Part shown: piece by piece, positions 1 through 8,535 of the stretch | How the letters are laid out: each line of letters starts with the position of its first letter | Position numbering within the stretch: the first letter of the stretch is position 1 | Origin: Bacillus renqingensis | GTDB lineage: Bacteria; Bacillota; Bacilli; Bacillales; Cytobacillaceae | DNA: 64,000 bases | Assembly (NCBI RefSeq): GCF_016464375.1 | Contig: NZ_JADDIU010000012.1 | Location: forward strand, 57,542-121,541 | Reading direction: 5' to 3' | Notes under the pieces: generated by a model | Databases searched by the model: none | What the model was told of the DNA's origin: nothing | Seen by the model: only the letters and a program-made list of their open reading frames with translations | Translations under genes and position numbers: made by a program

Positions 1-7
1 AAAGAGG

Positions 8-36
8 TTGAAAAAATAATATAAACCAAGTATACT
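8..36 (+). promoter_or_regulatory. Sigma-A promoter of speD
   Basis: TTGAAA at 8-13 and TATACT at 31-36 are separated by 17 bp, a near-consensus vegetative promoter. Transcription would begin near 43, giving a 5' leader of about 145 nt before speD. The leader can fold a stem at 83-90/103-110 and a second small one at 118-121/132-135. I do not recognise it as a known riboswitch. Confidence 0.75.
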
Positions 37-188
37 AATCATCGTGAACTTCTTAAAATTAAGGTGCTTATTAACTACTTAAAGGGTTAGGACCTCTTAG
101 GACTAACTTTCCCCCGTGGTAGTTACTCTGATACCGGCAATAGATGGTTTTAAGAAGGATCTCAAAAAGGCAAAAGGGGGAATTGATT

Positions 189-563
189 ATGGAAACAATG
201 GGTCGTCACGTAATCTCTGAATTATGGGGATGCGATATTGGAAAATTGAATAATATGGATTTTATTGAAAAAACGTTTGTGGAAGCTGCACTTAAATCCG
301 GTGCAGAAATTCGCGAGGTAGCGTTTCATAAATTTGCCCCACAAGGTGTCAGCGGGGTTGTCATTATTTCGGAATCCCACCTAACCATCCATAGCTTTCC
401 GGAACATGGTTATGCTAGTATTGATGTCTATACTTGCGGCGATTTAAATCCGAATATCGCTGCCGATTATATTGCGGAAGCGTTAAATGCTGAAACACGC
501 GAGAACATCGAAATCCCACGTGGAAAAGGTCCTGTAGAAGTGAAACAGGCAAAAGCACTTTAA
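189..563 (+). CDS. speD: S-adenosylmethionine decarboxylase proenzyme
   Basis: SpeD decarboxylates S-adenosylmethionine to supply the aminopropyl donor for spermidine synthesis in the cytoplasm. The 124-aa protein is almost identical in layout to the B. subtilis enzyme. The self-cleaving proenzyme site is visible as [15 protein letters not shown], where Ser63 should become the pyruvoyl group after cleavage from Glu62. The ATG at 189 follows AAGGGGGAATTGATT and matches the family N-terminus [14 protein letters not shown]; the in-frame ATG at 144 has no ribosome binding site and adds residues the family lacks. It is a single-gene unit with its own promoter and terminator, and an unusually long leader that may carry control. 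Confidence 0.96.
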   Translation: METMGRHVISELWGCDIGKLNNMDFIEKTFVEAALKSGAEIREVAFHKFAPQGVSGVVIISESHLTIHSFPEHGYASIDVYTCGDLNPNIAADYIAEALNAETRENIEIPRGKGPVEVKQAKAL

Positions 564-583
564 TCTAAAAAATGAACGAATCC

Positions 584-613
584 AGAGGTGTATTCTAGTA
601 CACCTCTTTTTAT
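584..613 (+). terminator. Intrinsic terminator of speD
   Basis: A 9-bp perfect stem (AGAGGTGTA at 584-592 with TACACCTCT at 599-607) has a 6-nt loop and runs into a T tract. Confidence 0.9.
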
Positions 614-667
614 ATTTTTATGATAATGAATTATAATAAATAAAACAGATTTAAAAGGAGGACTTCC

Positions 668-1066
668 ATGGCATTTTTAGTTAGCATATTTACTCGTTTT
701 AAAAAGGAAATTGAAACGTCTGACAAACAAACAGAGGATTGCTTAAAAACTCATTATTATAAAGCCACCTTTAATCAGGTGTTCGATTCTGTTGAAAAAA
801 TGTTTAAAGACGATGCTGATTGCCGAATTACCACCGTCTCGAAAGAGCATGGCGAGATTGCGGTTGAGATCAATAAGCCGTTTTCCTGCTTCCTTGTTGC
901 GACAATCGTTTCTGTAAAACCATTGGAAACCGCAGTTGACTTTGCCATTTCCTCTGAAAAGTTTTCATTATTAGGCATTTATCCCGAATTGAAAAAGCGA
1001 ATCGATTCTTATTTTGTAAAGATCAACCAAGTACATACAACTATCGGTATAAAAAGAAATCAGTAA
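668..1066 (+). CDS. Conserved small cytosolic protein, function unknown
   Basis: This 132-aa protein starts at an ATG behind a strong AAAAGGAGG. There is no signal peptide and no clear membrane segment; the N-terminus MAFLVSIFTRFKKEIE is weakly amphipathic. The middle alternates beta-like segments (ITTVSKEHGEIAVEINKPF, then FLVATIVSVKPLETAVDFAISSEK), suggesting a small alpha/beta fold. I recall similar unnamed proteins at this speD-nrdR position in other Bacillus species, but I do not recognise a named domain. It lies between the speD terminator and the nrdR promoter, so it is probably transcribed alone. Function cannot be stated. Confidence 0.75.
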   Translation: MAFLVSIFTRFKKEIETSDKQTEDCLKTHYYKATFNQVFDSVEKMFKDDADCRITTVSKEHGEIAVEINKPFSCFLVATIVSVKPLETAVDFAISSEKFSLLGIYPELKKRIDSYFVKINQVHTTIGIKRNQ

Positions 1067-1076
1067 ACCCTTCTAC

Positions 1077-1105
1077 TTGTTCAAACATTTATTTTCCTAT
1101 AAGAT
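1077..1105 (+). promoter_or_regulatory. Probable promoter of nrdR-dnaB-dnaI
   Basis: TTGTTC at 1077-1082 and TAAGAT at 1100-1105 are 17 bp apart. The match to the sigma-A consensus is moderate, but the position just upstream of a three-gene operon supports it. Confidence 0.45.
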
Positions 1106-1152
1106 AAGATTAGGAAAACTATCGGATTTTGTCAGGTTGGAGTTGATCTACA

Positions 1153-1614
1153 ATGAAATGCCCTTCATGTCAGCACTATGGTACACGTGTACTGGATTCT
1201 CGGCCGGTTGATGAAGGACGAGCAACGAGAAGGAGACGGGAATGTGAAGAATGCGGCTATCGATTTACAACGTTTGAAAAAATTGAGGAGATTCCCTTAA
1301 TCGTAGTAAAGCGGGAAGGGACGAGAGAAGAATTTAGCCGTGATAAAATATTAAGAGGCTTGATAAAGGCTTGTGAGAAACGACCAGTCGCCCTCAAGGA
1401 ACTAGAAGATATTACCCATGGTGTTGAAAAAGCGCTTCGCAGTCAGGGTATTTCCGAAATAAAAAGTGAGGCCATTGGTGAGATGGTCATGGACCGGCTT
1501 GCCAAAGTCGATGAGGTAGCATATGTTCGATTTGCTTCTGTCTACCGTCAATTTAAAGATATTAATGTCTTTATTGAGGAATTAAAAGAATTGATAAACA
1601 AAGAAAAATCATAG
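1153..1614 (+). CDS. nrdR: Ribonucleotide reductase transcriptional repressor NrdR
   Basis: NrdR senses ATP/dATP and represses ribonucleotide reductase genes at NrdR boxes. The 153-aa length is standard for the family. The N-terminal zinc ribbon is intact (CPSC at residues 3-6 and CEEC at 31-34), followed by an arginine-rich stretch RATRRRREC for DNA binding and the ATP-cone (residues about 49-139, starting [16 protein letters not shown]). The ATG at 1153 is preceded by GGTTGGAG. It leads the nrdR-dnaB-dnaI cluster, linking dNTP supply with replication restart as in other Bacillus. Confidence 0.97.
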   Translation: MKCPSCQHYGTRVLDSRPVDEGRATRRRRECEECGYRFTTFEKIEEIPLIVVKREGTREEFSRDKILRGLIKACEKRPVALKELEDITHGVEKALRSQGISEIKSEAIGEMVMDRLAKVDEVAYVRFASVYRQFKDINVFIEELKELINKEKS

Positions 1615-1678
1615 GGAGCTAAAGCATGCTTTGGCTCTTTTTCTATCTGGGATTGATAAAGAAGAAAGGTGAAATAGT

Positions 1679-3052
1679 ATGGTGCAGCATTGGCAGGAAA
1701 TTCTTCCGATTGATCGTTATATCGTATCGGCAAATGGGCTGCTGCATGAATATGATCGTAAGGTGCTGACGTTTTTATACCAGCCCTTAATTGGTTCAAC
1801 TTGCTATAGCTTATATATGACTCTTTGGTCTGAGCTCGAGGAAAATAGGCTGTGGGCAGAGACTTCGACACACCACTTATTGATGAACCTTTTAGGAATG
1901 AATTTAAAGGAAATTTACGAAGCACGGTTAAAGTTAGAAGGAATGGGTCTGTTAAAGGCTTATGTCAAAGCGGATGAAGGTGAACGCTCCTTTATTTATG
2001 AGCTTCATCCGCCGCTAAATCCCGAACAGTTTTTTTCCGACGGACTGCTGAATATTTATCTATACCGAAAAATCGGCAAAAATCATTTTTCACGGTTGAA
2101 ACGCTTTTTTTCTGATCAGCAAATACCGAAGGATGAGTATCGTAATGTAACCAAATCGTTTCAGGATGTATTTGCGTCCGCCGCGCCTATAAGCATGGAG
2201 TACATTCAAGGATTATCGAATGAAATGGAGCCCGATGAGGATCAACGGTTCATCGGCAGGGTTGAATCAAACCCTATCCAAATGGATGACAGCAGTTTTG
2301 ATTTTGATTTGTTAATGGCCGGTTTAAATGAATCGCTCGTACCGAAAAAAGCACTCACACCAAAGGTGAAAAATGCTATTAGCAATCTTGCATTTCTCTA
2401 CAGTATTGATGCCATTGAAATGAAGAATTTTATTTTAGGCGCCATAAATGAGCATGATGAAATTGACATTGATGATTTGCGGAAAGGTGCACGGGACTGG
2501 TATCAATTTGTTCATTATGATCAGCTGCCAAGCCTTATCAATCGAACCCAGCCTGCTGCCTATCAGGTACAATTAACAGAACCGAAAACACCGGAGGAGA
2601 AATTAATTCGCTCTTATGAAACGACGCCGCCTCTGACCGTTTTTAAAGAACTCTCGGGTGGTGTCGAACCTTCAGAAGCAAATTTAAAGGTTCTGGAAGA
2701 AGTGATGATTAAATATAAGCTTCCCCCAGGTGTAGTCAATGTATTGATAGATGTTGCGATGAGAAAATCGGACATGAAATTTGCCAAGTCATTTGTTGAT
2801 TCCATTGCCAGCCATTGGGCCCGGAAGCAGGTGAAAACAGTAAAGGAGGCAATGGAACTGGCCAAGAAGGATGATCGTACAAAAGATTTGAAGAGAGGAA
2901 AATCCTCCAAGCAAAAACCGGTTCGGACAGAGTTAATCCCTGATTGGTTTACTGAAGGCACGGAAGAAGCAGAGCCGTCAGAAAATTTAAATGCTGATAC
3001 AGCAGCAAAAAAACGGGCGATGGAAGAAAAATTAAAGGCTTTTCGGAAATAG
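1679..3052 (+). CDS. dnaB: Replication initiation and membrane attachment protein DnaB
   Basis: In Firmicutes, DnaB is a helicase-loader accessory protein, not the helicase itself. With DnaD and DnaI it brings the DnaC helicase to oriC and to stalled forks. The 457-aa product begins with the typical winged-helix region (QHWQEILPIDRYIV, then LYQPLIGSTCYSLYMTLWSELEENRLW), followed by a long middle and a C-terminal DnaB/DnaD (DDBH2) domain around residues 310-395. The C-terminal tail is lysine- and glutamate-rich. It sits 64 nt after nrdR and its stop overlaps the ribosome binding site of dnaI, so the genes are translationally close. Confidence 0.96.
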   Translation: MVQHWQEILPIDRYIVSANGLLHEYDRKVLTFLYQPLIGSTCYSLYMTLWSELEENRLWAETSTHHLLMNLLGMNLKEIYEARLKLEGMGLLKAYVKADEGERSFIYELHPPLNPEQFFSDGLLNIYLYRKIGKNHFSRLKRFFSDQQIPKDEYRNVTKSFQDVFASAAPISMEYIQGLSNEMEPDEDQRFIGRVESNPIQMDDSSFDFDLLMAGLNESLVPKKALTPKVKNAISNLAFLYSIDAIEMKNFILGAINEHDEIDIDDLRKGARDWYQFVHYDQLPSLINRTQPAAYQVQLTEPKTPEEKLIRSYETTPPLTVFKELSGGVEPSEANLKVLEEVMIKYKLPPGVVNVLIDVAMRKSDMKFAKSFVDSIASHWARKQVKTVKEAMELAKKDDRTKDLKRGKSSKQKPVRTELIPDWFTEGTEEAEPSENLNADTAAKKRAMEEKLKAFRK

Positions 3053-3065
3053 GTGGTGATCAAAC

Positions 3066-3995
3066 GTGGAAAAGATCAATAAAACATTAAATCAACTAGC
3101 ATCAAGCGGAGACTTTCAAAAGCGATATCAACAGCAGCGTCGGCAAGTCCTTCAGGATCCGGATATTAAGGCCTTTTTAGATCAGCATCAGCAGGAAATT
3201 ACTGATGATATGATTGAAAAGAGCTTGAGTAAATTATATGAATACACGCTTCAAAGCAAGGAATGTAACAAGTGTACTGATCTTGCCGGCTGTATAAATT
3301 TTATGAAAGGCTATCATCCTGAACTTGTAATCAGTCGGAATTCTATTGATGTGGTCTATAAGCGTTGTCCCAGAAAAATCGTGGCTGATGAGAGAAAGAA
3401 AAATGAAAAGCTGATTAACAGCCTTTATGTGCCAAGGGATATATTGAAAGCCACCTTTGAGGACTTTGAAGGAGATCCCGGCAGGCTTGATGCAGGAGAT
3501 AAAGCTGCCACTTTCCTAATGAATTATGAACGAGGAGAAAGGACAAAGGGTCTTTATCTCTACGGGAAATTCGGTGTCGGGAAATCCTATATATTAGGGG
3601 CGATTGCGAATGAATTGGCCAAAAAACAGATTTCCTCAATGATTGTTTATGTTCCTGAATTACTGCGGGAAATGAAGAGCTCGATTGCGGATTCAACCTT
3701 AAACGAAAAAATTGAAGCACTAAAAAACCAACCTATCTTGATGCTGGATGACATTGGAGCAGAGGCTGTTTCAAGCTGGACAAGGGACGAGGTTCTAGGG
3801 CCGATATTGCAGTATCGCATGCTTGAAAGCCTGCCGACGTTCTTTACCTCTAATTTTGATTTTCAAGGACTGGAGCACCATTTAACCTACAGCCAGCGCG
3901 GAGAAGAAGAGAAAATGAAGGCCATGCGAATGATGGAAAGGATCCGTGCTTTAAGTGAACCTGTCCACGTTGTCGGACCAAACCGCAGACACTAA
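3066..3995 (+). CDS. dnaI: Primosomal helicase loader DnaI
   Basis: DnaI is an AAA+ ATPase that loads the replicative helicase. The 309-aa protein has an N-terminal helicase-binding domain with a zinc-ligand cluster (ECNKCTDLAGC near residue 65 and a later RCPRK), then the AAA+ core: Walker A LYGKFGVGKSY near residue 167, Walker B ILMLDDIGAEA near 225, and sensor TFFTSNFDF. Translation starts at GTG 3066 behind AGGTGGTGA, which overlaps the end of dnaB. It is the last gene of the operon, closed by a hairpin at 4002. Confidence 0.96.
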   Translation: MEKINKTLNQLASSGDFQKRYQQQRRQVLQDPDIKAFLDQHQQEITDDMIEKSLSKLYEYTLQSKECNKCTDLAGCINFMKGYHPELVISRNSIDVVYKRCPRKIVADERKKNEKLINSLYVPRDILKATFEDFEGDPGRLDAGDKAATFLMNYERGERTKGLYLYGKFGVGKSYILGAIANELAKKQISSMIVYVPELLREMKSSIADSTLNEKIEALKNQPILMLDDIGAEAVSSWTRDEVLGPILQYRMLESLPTFFTSNFDFQGLEHHLTYSQRGEEEKMKAMRMMERIRALSEPVHVVGPNRRH

Positions 3996-4001
3996 TAATC
4001 G

Positions 4002-4032
4002 GACTGCTGATGATGAATCAGTGGTCTTTTTT
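4002..4032 (+). terminator. Intrinsic terminator after dnaI
   Basis: A 10-bp stem (4002-4011 with 4017-4026, two G-U pairs) is followed by six T residues. The last bases, from GGTC onward, are also shared with the repeat copy at 26751, so the terminator and the repeat element touch. Confidence 0.8.
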
Positions 4033-4196
4033 GTAAGGTAAGAAAGTATAAAATTTTTGACTTTGAGAATTGTCTAGCTCCAGGCGCCAGCGGCTCGAGG
4101 TCACAAGCCAATCCGTCAAGAAGGCTAAAGAACAGCCTTCTCGCCGGCTCGTCTTGTGCTTGTCGCCGCTAGGCGGGCGCCTTGCGCTTTTCTTAT
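4023..4196 (+). repeat. Dispersed palindromic repeat, family A copy 1
   Basis: This element differs from 26751-26924 at only three of 174 positions, as I count by eye. It has a conserved AT-rich lead-in (AAGTATAAAATTTTTGACTTTGAG), then TTGTCTAGCTCCAG, and a long nested palindrome. Pairings are GGCGCC with GGCGCC, AGCGGC with GCCGCT, CACAAG with CTTGTG, and AGAAGGCT with AGCCTTCT, ending in GCGCTTTTCTTA. It fills the dnaI-ytxC spacer. Open frames inside it are not genes. I recall similar elements as common in Bacillus genomes; it carries no transposase. Confidence 0.85.
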
Positions 4197-4290
4197 TAAA
4201 GTAGAAAAGCATGGTTTAGCTAACTTCTATTTTGGTCAAGTCCCCCATATATATTAAAAACAGAGATTTTTGGTTAATGGGGGGATTTGG

Positions 4291-5172
4291 TTGGTAGAAA
4301 TCATCTTCCAAAATAGGATGGATGCAAAAAGGTTTTATAACCATTTGCAAAAGTGTTTAAATCCTCATTCAGATGATGAAAATATTCTTCTTTTTGAGGA
4401 TCGTCATATAGTAAAGATTTTGAATGTCCCTTTTACCGATGATACACTTGAGGCCGTTAAAAATGCCTTTTATGAATTTATTATAAACGTAAAACGTGAT
4501 GACTGGCTAAGGGACATTTTGAAAAATCAGTATTATTTTCAGGATGTGGAGGAACAACAGCAAATTCTCGATATTCTTTATTCCGTGCTTGATGGTCAAA
4601 GGGAGGATCTATCTGTTTTTTTGAAAGAAACCAATACGGAACCAATGATTAGGGAAGCCATTGCTCATGTCATTTGTGACAACGTCTCATTATCATTTGA
4701 TTCCTTCTTGAAATTCCGTTTGCGTTCGTATCTTCAACTGCTTGAAAACTATGTCGAGGTTTCAATTGATGAATATAAAATGGAACAGGAGTATCAAATG
4801 TTTGTGCACATGCTGCGGGATTTTTTAGTAGATCGAGAGCCGAAAATGAACCTCCTGCATCTATTGCTTGATGATGATATTACTTTTTATGATGCCCAAT
4901 TGGTTGAAATCAAAAGAGGCGATTTAGCAAAAATGATTGACCGGAAGCTTTTGGTAAATCATCCTGTTTATGTGGACTCCGCCTCAATTGCTCCGCTTTT
5001 GTCGCTGGCACCAACGAAGATTTATCTGTATACGAAAAATGCTGATGCGCCATTAGTTAGAACGATCAAAAATATTTTTGAAGAGAGGGTAATCATTAAA
5101 TCATATCGGGCCTATCAAGACCTAAAAGGTCGGCAGGCTGGTGATCCTCCGTTTGAAGGGCGTGCAGAATGA
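4291..5172 (+). CDS. ytxC: Sporulation-associated protein YtxC
   Basis: This 293-aa protein belongs to the YtxC-like family found in spore formers; its molecular role is unknown. It is rich in acidic and aromatic residues, has no signal peptide or membrane span, and starts VEIIFQNRMDAKRFYNHLQK. I chose TTG 4291 because GGGGGG at 4279-4284 gives a 6-nt spacing; an upstream in-frame TTG at 4270 has no ribosome binding site. The dnaI-ytxC-thrS order is conserved with B. subtilis, which supports the name. A dispersed repeat separates it from dnaI, so it is probably expressed separately. Confidence 0.88.
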   Translation: MVEIIFQNRMDAKRFYNHLQKCLNPHSDDENILLFEDRHIVKILNVPFTDDTLEAVKNAFYEFIINVKRDDWLRDILKNQYYFQDVEEQQQILDILYSVLDGQREDLSVFLKETNTEPMIREAIAHVICDNVSLSFDSFLKFRLRSYLQLLENYVEVSIDEYKMEQEYQMFVHMLRDFLVDREPKMNLLHLLLDDDITFYDAQLVEIKRGDLAKMIDRKLLVNHPVYVDSASIAPLLSLAPTKIYLYTKNADAPLVRTIKNIFEERVIIKSYRAYQDLKGRQAGDPPFEGRAE

Positions 5173-5183
5173 AGCGAGTGGAC

Positions 5184-5212
5184 TTGATTTTTTAAAGTGA
5201 AATGTTTATAAT
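5184..5212 (+). promoter_or_regulatory. Sigma-A promoter of thrS
   Basis: TTGATT at 5184-5189 and a perfect TATAAT at 5207-5212 are 17 bp apart, immediately after the ytxC stop and just upstream of the T-box leader. Confidence 0.8.
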
Positions 5213-5234
5213 AACGTACATAGTAAAAATCATC

Positions 5235-5507
5235 CCTAAAAGTAATGAAAAGGACAAGAGTATTTTTTTACGGTTTATAGAGAGGGAGACCGCGGCTGAA
5301 AGTCTCCTAACACGAAAGAAATACTTACCCCCTTTAAACTTCAACAGTGAACGCTTGATTTCTAAAATAGCCTGTAATTGTTGACGGAACAGCCGTTATC
5401 TGACCTAAAGTCATTTTCCTCGAGCCAATAGCTCGTTGAAATTGAAAAATTTGGGTGGAACCACGTGTATCATAACTCGTCCCTATTCTTGAGGGACGAG
5501 TTTTTTA
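5235..5507 (+). ncRNA. T-box leader (threonine) of thrS
   Basis: This is a tRNA-sensing leader. The T-box core AAATTTGGGTGGAACCACG lies at about 5447-5465. A terminator follows (ACTCGTCCCT at 5474-5483 pairing with AGGGACGAGT at 5492-5501, then T6). The likely specifier codon is ACC at 5327-5329 on the 3' side of Stem I, agreeing with threonine. Uncharged tRNA-Thr should stabilise the antiterminator and let RNA polymerase reach thrS. The 60-aa open frame across it is not a gene. Confidence 0.92.
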
Positions 5508-5510
5508 TTT

Positions 5511-5671
5511 CAAGATAAGAAGGTATAAAATTTTTGACTTTGAGAATTGTCTAGCTCCAGCGCCTAGCCCCTCGAGGTCATAAGCCACTCCTGAATTGAA
5601 GGCAAAGAGCGCCTTCTATTCAGGAGCGTCTTATGCTTGTCGGGGCTGACCAAGGCGCTTGCGCTTTCTTA
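5511..5671 (+). repeat. Dispersed palindromic repeat, family B copy 2
   Basis: This copy has the same lead-in and tail as the copy at 4023 but a different palindrome body. Pairings are GCGCC with GGCGC, AGCCCC with GGGGCT, CATAAG with CTTATG, CTCCTGAAT with ATTCAGGAG, and GAAGGC with GCCTTC. It lies between the T-box terminator and the thrS ribosome binding site, so it is part of the thrS mRNA whenever the T-box reads through. Confidence 0.85.
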
Positions 5672-5689
5672 TGAAAAGGAGGAATTATG

Positions 5690-7624
5690 ATGTCAGACGT
5701 TGTGAAAATTACGTTTCCTGATGGTGCGGTAAAGGAGTTCCCTAAAGGAACGACAACGGAAGATATTGCTGCATCCATTAGCCCTGGTCTGAAGAAAAAG
5801 GCGATTGCCGGTAAACAGGATGGAAAAATGATCGATCTTCGCCGTCCGATCCTTGAAGACGGAGCGATAGAAATTATTACCCAAGATTCACCTGAGGCTC
5901 TTGAGGTATTGCGTCACAGCACGGCTCATTTAATGGCACAGGCCGTGAAAAGACTGTATCCAAATAGCAAATTTGGCGTAGGACCGGTAATTGAAGGTGG
6001 ATTCTATTACGATATGGATTTGGAAGAGTCATTAACACCTGAGGACCTTCCGAAGATTGAAAAGGAAATGGCGAAAATCGTGGGTGAAAACCTTGAGATT
6101 GTCCGTAAGGAGGTAAGCCGGGCTGAAGCGGTTCAACTTTTTAAAGAAATTGGCGACGAATACAAACTTGAACTCATTGAGGCGATTCCTGATGATGAAA
6201 CCGTTACAATCTATGAGCAGGGCGAATTCTTTGACCTTTGCCGCGGTGTACATGTGCCATCAACAGGGAAGATTAAGGTATTTAAATTATTAAGTATTGC
6301 GGGTGCTTATTGGCGCGGGAACAGTGACAATAAAATGCTGCAGCGCGTGTACGGTACAGCTTTTTTCAAAAAGGAAGACCTGAAAGAGCACCTTCGATTG
6401 CTTGAAGAGGCTAAAGAGCGTGACCATCGTAAGCTTGGAAAAGAACTTGATCTGTTTACGACTTCACAAAAAGTCGGTCAGGGGCTGCCGCTATGGCTGC
6501 CTAAGGGGGCAACGATCCGCCGCATTGTTGAGCGCTATATCGTGGATAAAGAAGTCAGCTTAGATTATGACCATGTATATACACCTATCATGGCCAACGT
6601 CGAGCTTTATAAAACTTCCGGTCACTGGGACCATTACCAGGAAGATATGTTCCCGGTTATGGAGATGGACAATGAACAATTGGTGCTTCGCCCAATGAAC
6701 TGCCCGCACCATATGATGGTATTTAAAAATTCGATACACAGCTATCGTGAGCTGCCCATTCGTATCGCTGAGCTGGGAACTATGCATCGTTATGAAATGT
6801 CTGGCGCCCTCTCTGGATTACAGCGTGTTCGCGGTATGACCTTAAATGATGCCCATATCTTTGTCCGTCCGGATCAAATTAAGGAAGAATTCCAACGGGT
6901 TGTTCAGTTGATTTTAGAAGTGTATAAGGATTTTGATATTAAGGAGTATTCCTTCCGGTTATCCTACCGCGATCCGCAGGATAAAGAAAAATATTTTGAT
7001 GATGATGCCATGTGGGAAAAAGCACAAAGCATGTTGAAGGAAGCAATGGATGACCTTGGTCTTGACTATTTTGAAGCAGAGGGAGAAGCGGCCTTCTATG
7101 GTCCCAAGCTCGATGTTCAGGTAAGAACAGCATTAGGAAAAGATGAGACACTTTCAACTGTCCAGCTCGATTTCTTGCTTCCTGAACGCTTCGACTTAAC
7201 TTATGTAGGAGAGGACGGCAAGCAGCACCGCCCTGTTGTCATCCACCGCGGGGTTGTTTCCACGATGGAACGCTTTGTTGCTTACTTGATTGAGGAATAC
7301 AAAGGGGCATTCCCAACATGGCTGGCACCCGTTCAAGTTCAAGTGATTCCAGTTTCATTGGATGTTCATTATGATTATGCAAGAAAAGTGCAACAGCAGC
7401 TAAAAGCAGCGGGCTTCCGGGTTGAGCTAGATGGCCGTAATGAAAAAATCGGCTATAAGATCCGTGAGGCGCAAATGCAAAAGATTCCATATATGCTTGT
7501 TGTCGGTGATAAGGAAGTAGCTGAAAATGCCGTCAACGTCCGTAAATATGGTGAGCAAAACTCGGAAACCCAAGGCTTTGCAGACTTTTTAGCAGCACTT
7601 CAAGCAGAGGTTAAAAGAGGTTAA
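5690..7624 (+). CDS. thrS: Threonyl-tRNA synthetase
   Basis: ThrS attaches threonine to tRNA-Thr. The 644-aa protein has the full class II layout: an N-terminal TGS domain ([18 protein letters not shown]), an editing domain with [16 protein letters not shown], the catalytic core with motif 2 [32 protein letters not shown], and the zinc ligand region, then the C-terminal anticodon-binding domain ending in EVKRG. Two adjacent ATGs occur at 5687 and 5690; the second has 7 nt from AAGGAGG and matches the family start MSDVVKITF. Expression should depend on the upstream threonine T-box. Confidence 0.98.
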   Translation: MSDVVKITFPDGAVKEFPKGTTTEDIAASISPGLKKKAIAGKQDGKMIDLRRPILEDGAIEIITQDSPEALEVLRHSTAHLMAQAVKRLYPNSKFGVGPVIEGGFYYDMDLEESLTPEDLPKIEKEMAKIVGENLEIVRKEVSRAEAVQLFKEIGDEYKLELIEAIPDDETVTIYEQGEFFDLCRGVHVPSTGKIKVFKLLSIAGAYWRGNSDNKMLQRVYGTAFFKKEDLKEHLRLLEEAKERDHRKLGKELDLFTTSQKVGQGLPLWLPKGATIRRIVERYIVDKEVSLDYDHVYTPIMANVELYKTSGHWDHYQEDMFPVMEMDNEQLVLRPMNCPHHMMVFKNSIHSYRELPIRIAELGTMHRYEMSGALSGLQRVRGMTLNDAHIFVRPDQIKEEFQRVVQLILEVYKDFDIKEYSFRLSYRDPQDKEKYFDDDAMWEKAQSMLKEAMDDLGLDYFEAEGEAAFYGPKLDVQVRTALGKDETLSTVQLDFLLPERFDLTYVGEDGKQHRPVVIHRGVVSTMERFVAYLIEEYKGAFPTWLAPVQVQVIPVSLDVHYDYARKVQQQLKAAGFRVELDGRNEKIGYKIREAQMQKIPYMLVVGDKEVAENAVNVRKYGEQNSETQGFADFLAALQAEVKRG

Positions 7625-7632
7625 TACACAGG

Positions 7633-7659
7633 AGAGGGAGCGCCGCTTCCCTCTTTTTT
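7633..7659 (+). terminator. Intrinsic terminator of thrS
   Basis: AGAGGGA at 7633-7639 pairs with TCCCTCT at 7648-7654 and runs into T6. Confidence 0.85.
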
Positions 7660-7669
7660 GAAAAAATTG

Positions 7670-7698
7670 TTGAATATCTTTTTGTTTCTTGTTACAAT
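7670..7698 (+). promoter_or_regulatory. Promoter P1 of infC-rpmI-rplT
   Basis: TTGAAT at 7670-7675 and TACAAT at 7693-7698 are 17 bp apart, a good sigma-A match. It lies just after the thrS terminator. Confidence 0.75.
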
Positions 7699-7726
7699 AA
7701 GTCTCGTTGTCGTAAAGGAAATTGAT

Positions 7727-7755
7727 TTGACAGTAGTCTTTCATTATGTTATAGT
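7727..7755 (+). promoter_or_regulatory. Promoter P2 of infC-rpmI-rplT
   Basis: A perfect TTGACA at 7727-7732 and TATAGT at 7750-7755 are 17 bp apart. This second promoter, 57 bp after P1, would give a shorter leader that still contains the terminator at 7885. Confidence 0.75.
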
Positions 7756-7764
7756 TACTAAGGT

Positions 7765-7914
7765 AATAAAACTGAATACGGATTTTTGGGAAAAGAAGAA
7801 GCACCCGCTTCTCACCTGATTTGACGCTTGTATGGCAGTTGACAGGTTTTATATGAACTTTTTATTTTTTTGACTTTGTTCGTAAGTGTGGGTGTGTTCA
7901 TCCGCACTTTTTTA
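7765..7914 (+). ncRNA. L20-type autoregulatory leader of infC operon
   Basis: The 5' region of infC is long (about 250-300 nt) and contains an intrinsic terminator ahead of the gene: AGTGTGGGTG at 7885-7894 pairs with CATCCGCACT at 7899-7908, followed by T6. In B. subtilis the equivalent leader binds ribosomal protein L20, the product of rplT, which promotes early termination. That mechanism is inferred here from position and the terminator; I did not model the L20 binding fold. Confidence 0.7.
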
Positions 7915-8003
7915 TTTTGTTATTACTAACTAGTGTCATGATCAGGTTCATTTTCTTAACCCGAATGAAAGTATTCGTGATAAAACCTTGGAGGTGGCTA
8001 ATT

Positions 8004-8519
8004 ATTAGCAAAGACATGTTGGTAAATGAGGGTATTCGTGCTCGTGAAGTTCGCCTAATTGATCAAAACGGTGAGCAATTAGGAATCAAATCTAAAAACG
8101 AAGCGCTGGAGATTGCCGGACGAGTGAATCTTGATTTAGTGCTTGTTGCACCAAACGCAAAGCCTCCGGTAGCCCGGATAATGGACTACGGCAAATTTAA
8201 GTTCGAGCAGCAAAAGAAAGAAAAAGAAGCTCGGAAAAATCAAAAAATCATTACCACTAAAGAAGTGCGTTTAAGTCCAACCATTGATGAGCACGACTTT
8301 AATACAAAGCTTCGCAATGCAATTAAGTTTTTAGAAAAAGGCGATAAGGTAAAAGCTTCTATCCGTTTCAAGGGACGGGCGATTACCCACAAGGAAATCG
8401 GTCAAAAGGTATTAGTCCGTTTTGCCGAAGAGTGTAAGGAAGTAGCGGCAATTGAGTCTCATCCGAAAATGGAAGGCCGCAGCATGTTCCTGGTTTTAGC
8501 ACCGAAAATCGAAAAGTAA
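8004..8519 (+). CDS. infC: Translation initiation factor IF-3
   Basis: IF-3 prevents premature 50S joining and proofreads start codons. The 171-aa product has the expected N-domain ([23 protein letters not shown]), lysine-rich linker ([15 protein letters not shown]) and C-domain ([30 protein letters not shown]). Translation starts at the rare codon ATT 8004, 6 nt after GGAGGTGG, giving the family N-terminus [10 protein letters not shown] longer frame from 7917 runs through leader RNA and has no family match. An AUU start is the known way IF-3 limits its own synthesis. Confidence 0.96.
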   Translation: MSKDMLVNEGIRAREVRLIDQNGEQLGIKSKNEALEIAGRVNLDLVLVAPNAKPPVARIMDYGKFKFEQQKKEKEARKNQKIITTKEVRLSPTIDEHDFNTKLRNAIKFLEKGDKVKASIRFKGRAITHKEIGQKVLVRFAEECKEVAAIESHPKMEGRSMFLVLAPKIEK

Positions 8520-8535
8520 TAAGGAGGACATCCCA

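Noticed and set aside
144..188. Upstream start extending speD by 15 residues
   Set aside because: No ribosome binding site, and the added residues do not match the family; ATG 189 has both.
4018..4212. Minus-strand open frame between dnaI and ytxC
   Set aside because: It lies in the dispersed repeat; the same peptide appears at 26695-26934, so it is a property of the repeat, not a gene.
5202..5384. 60-aa open frame ahead of thrS
   Set aside because: It covers the T-box leader RNA and has no ribosome binding site.
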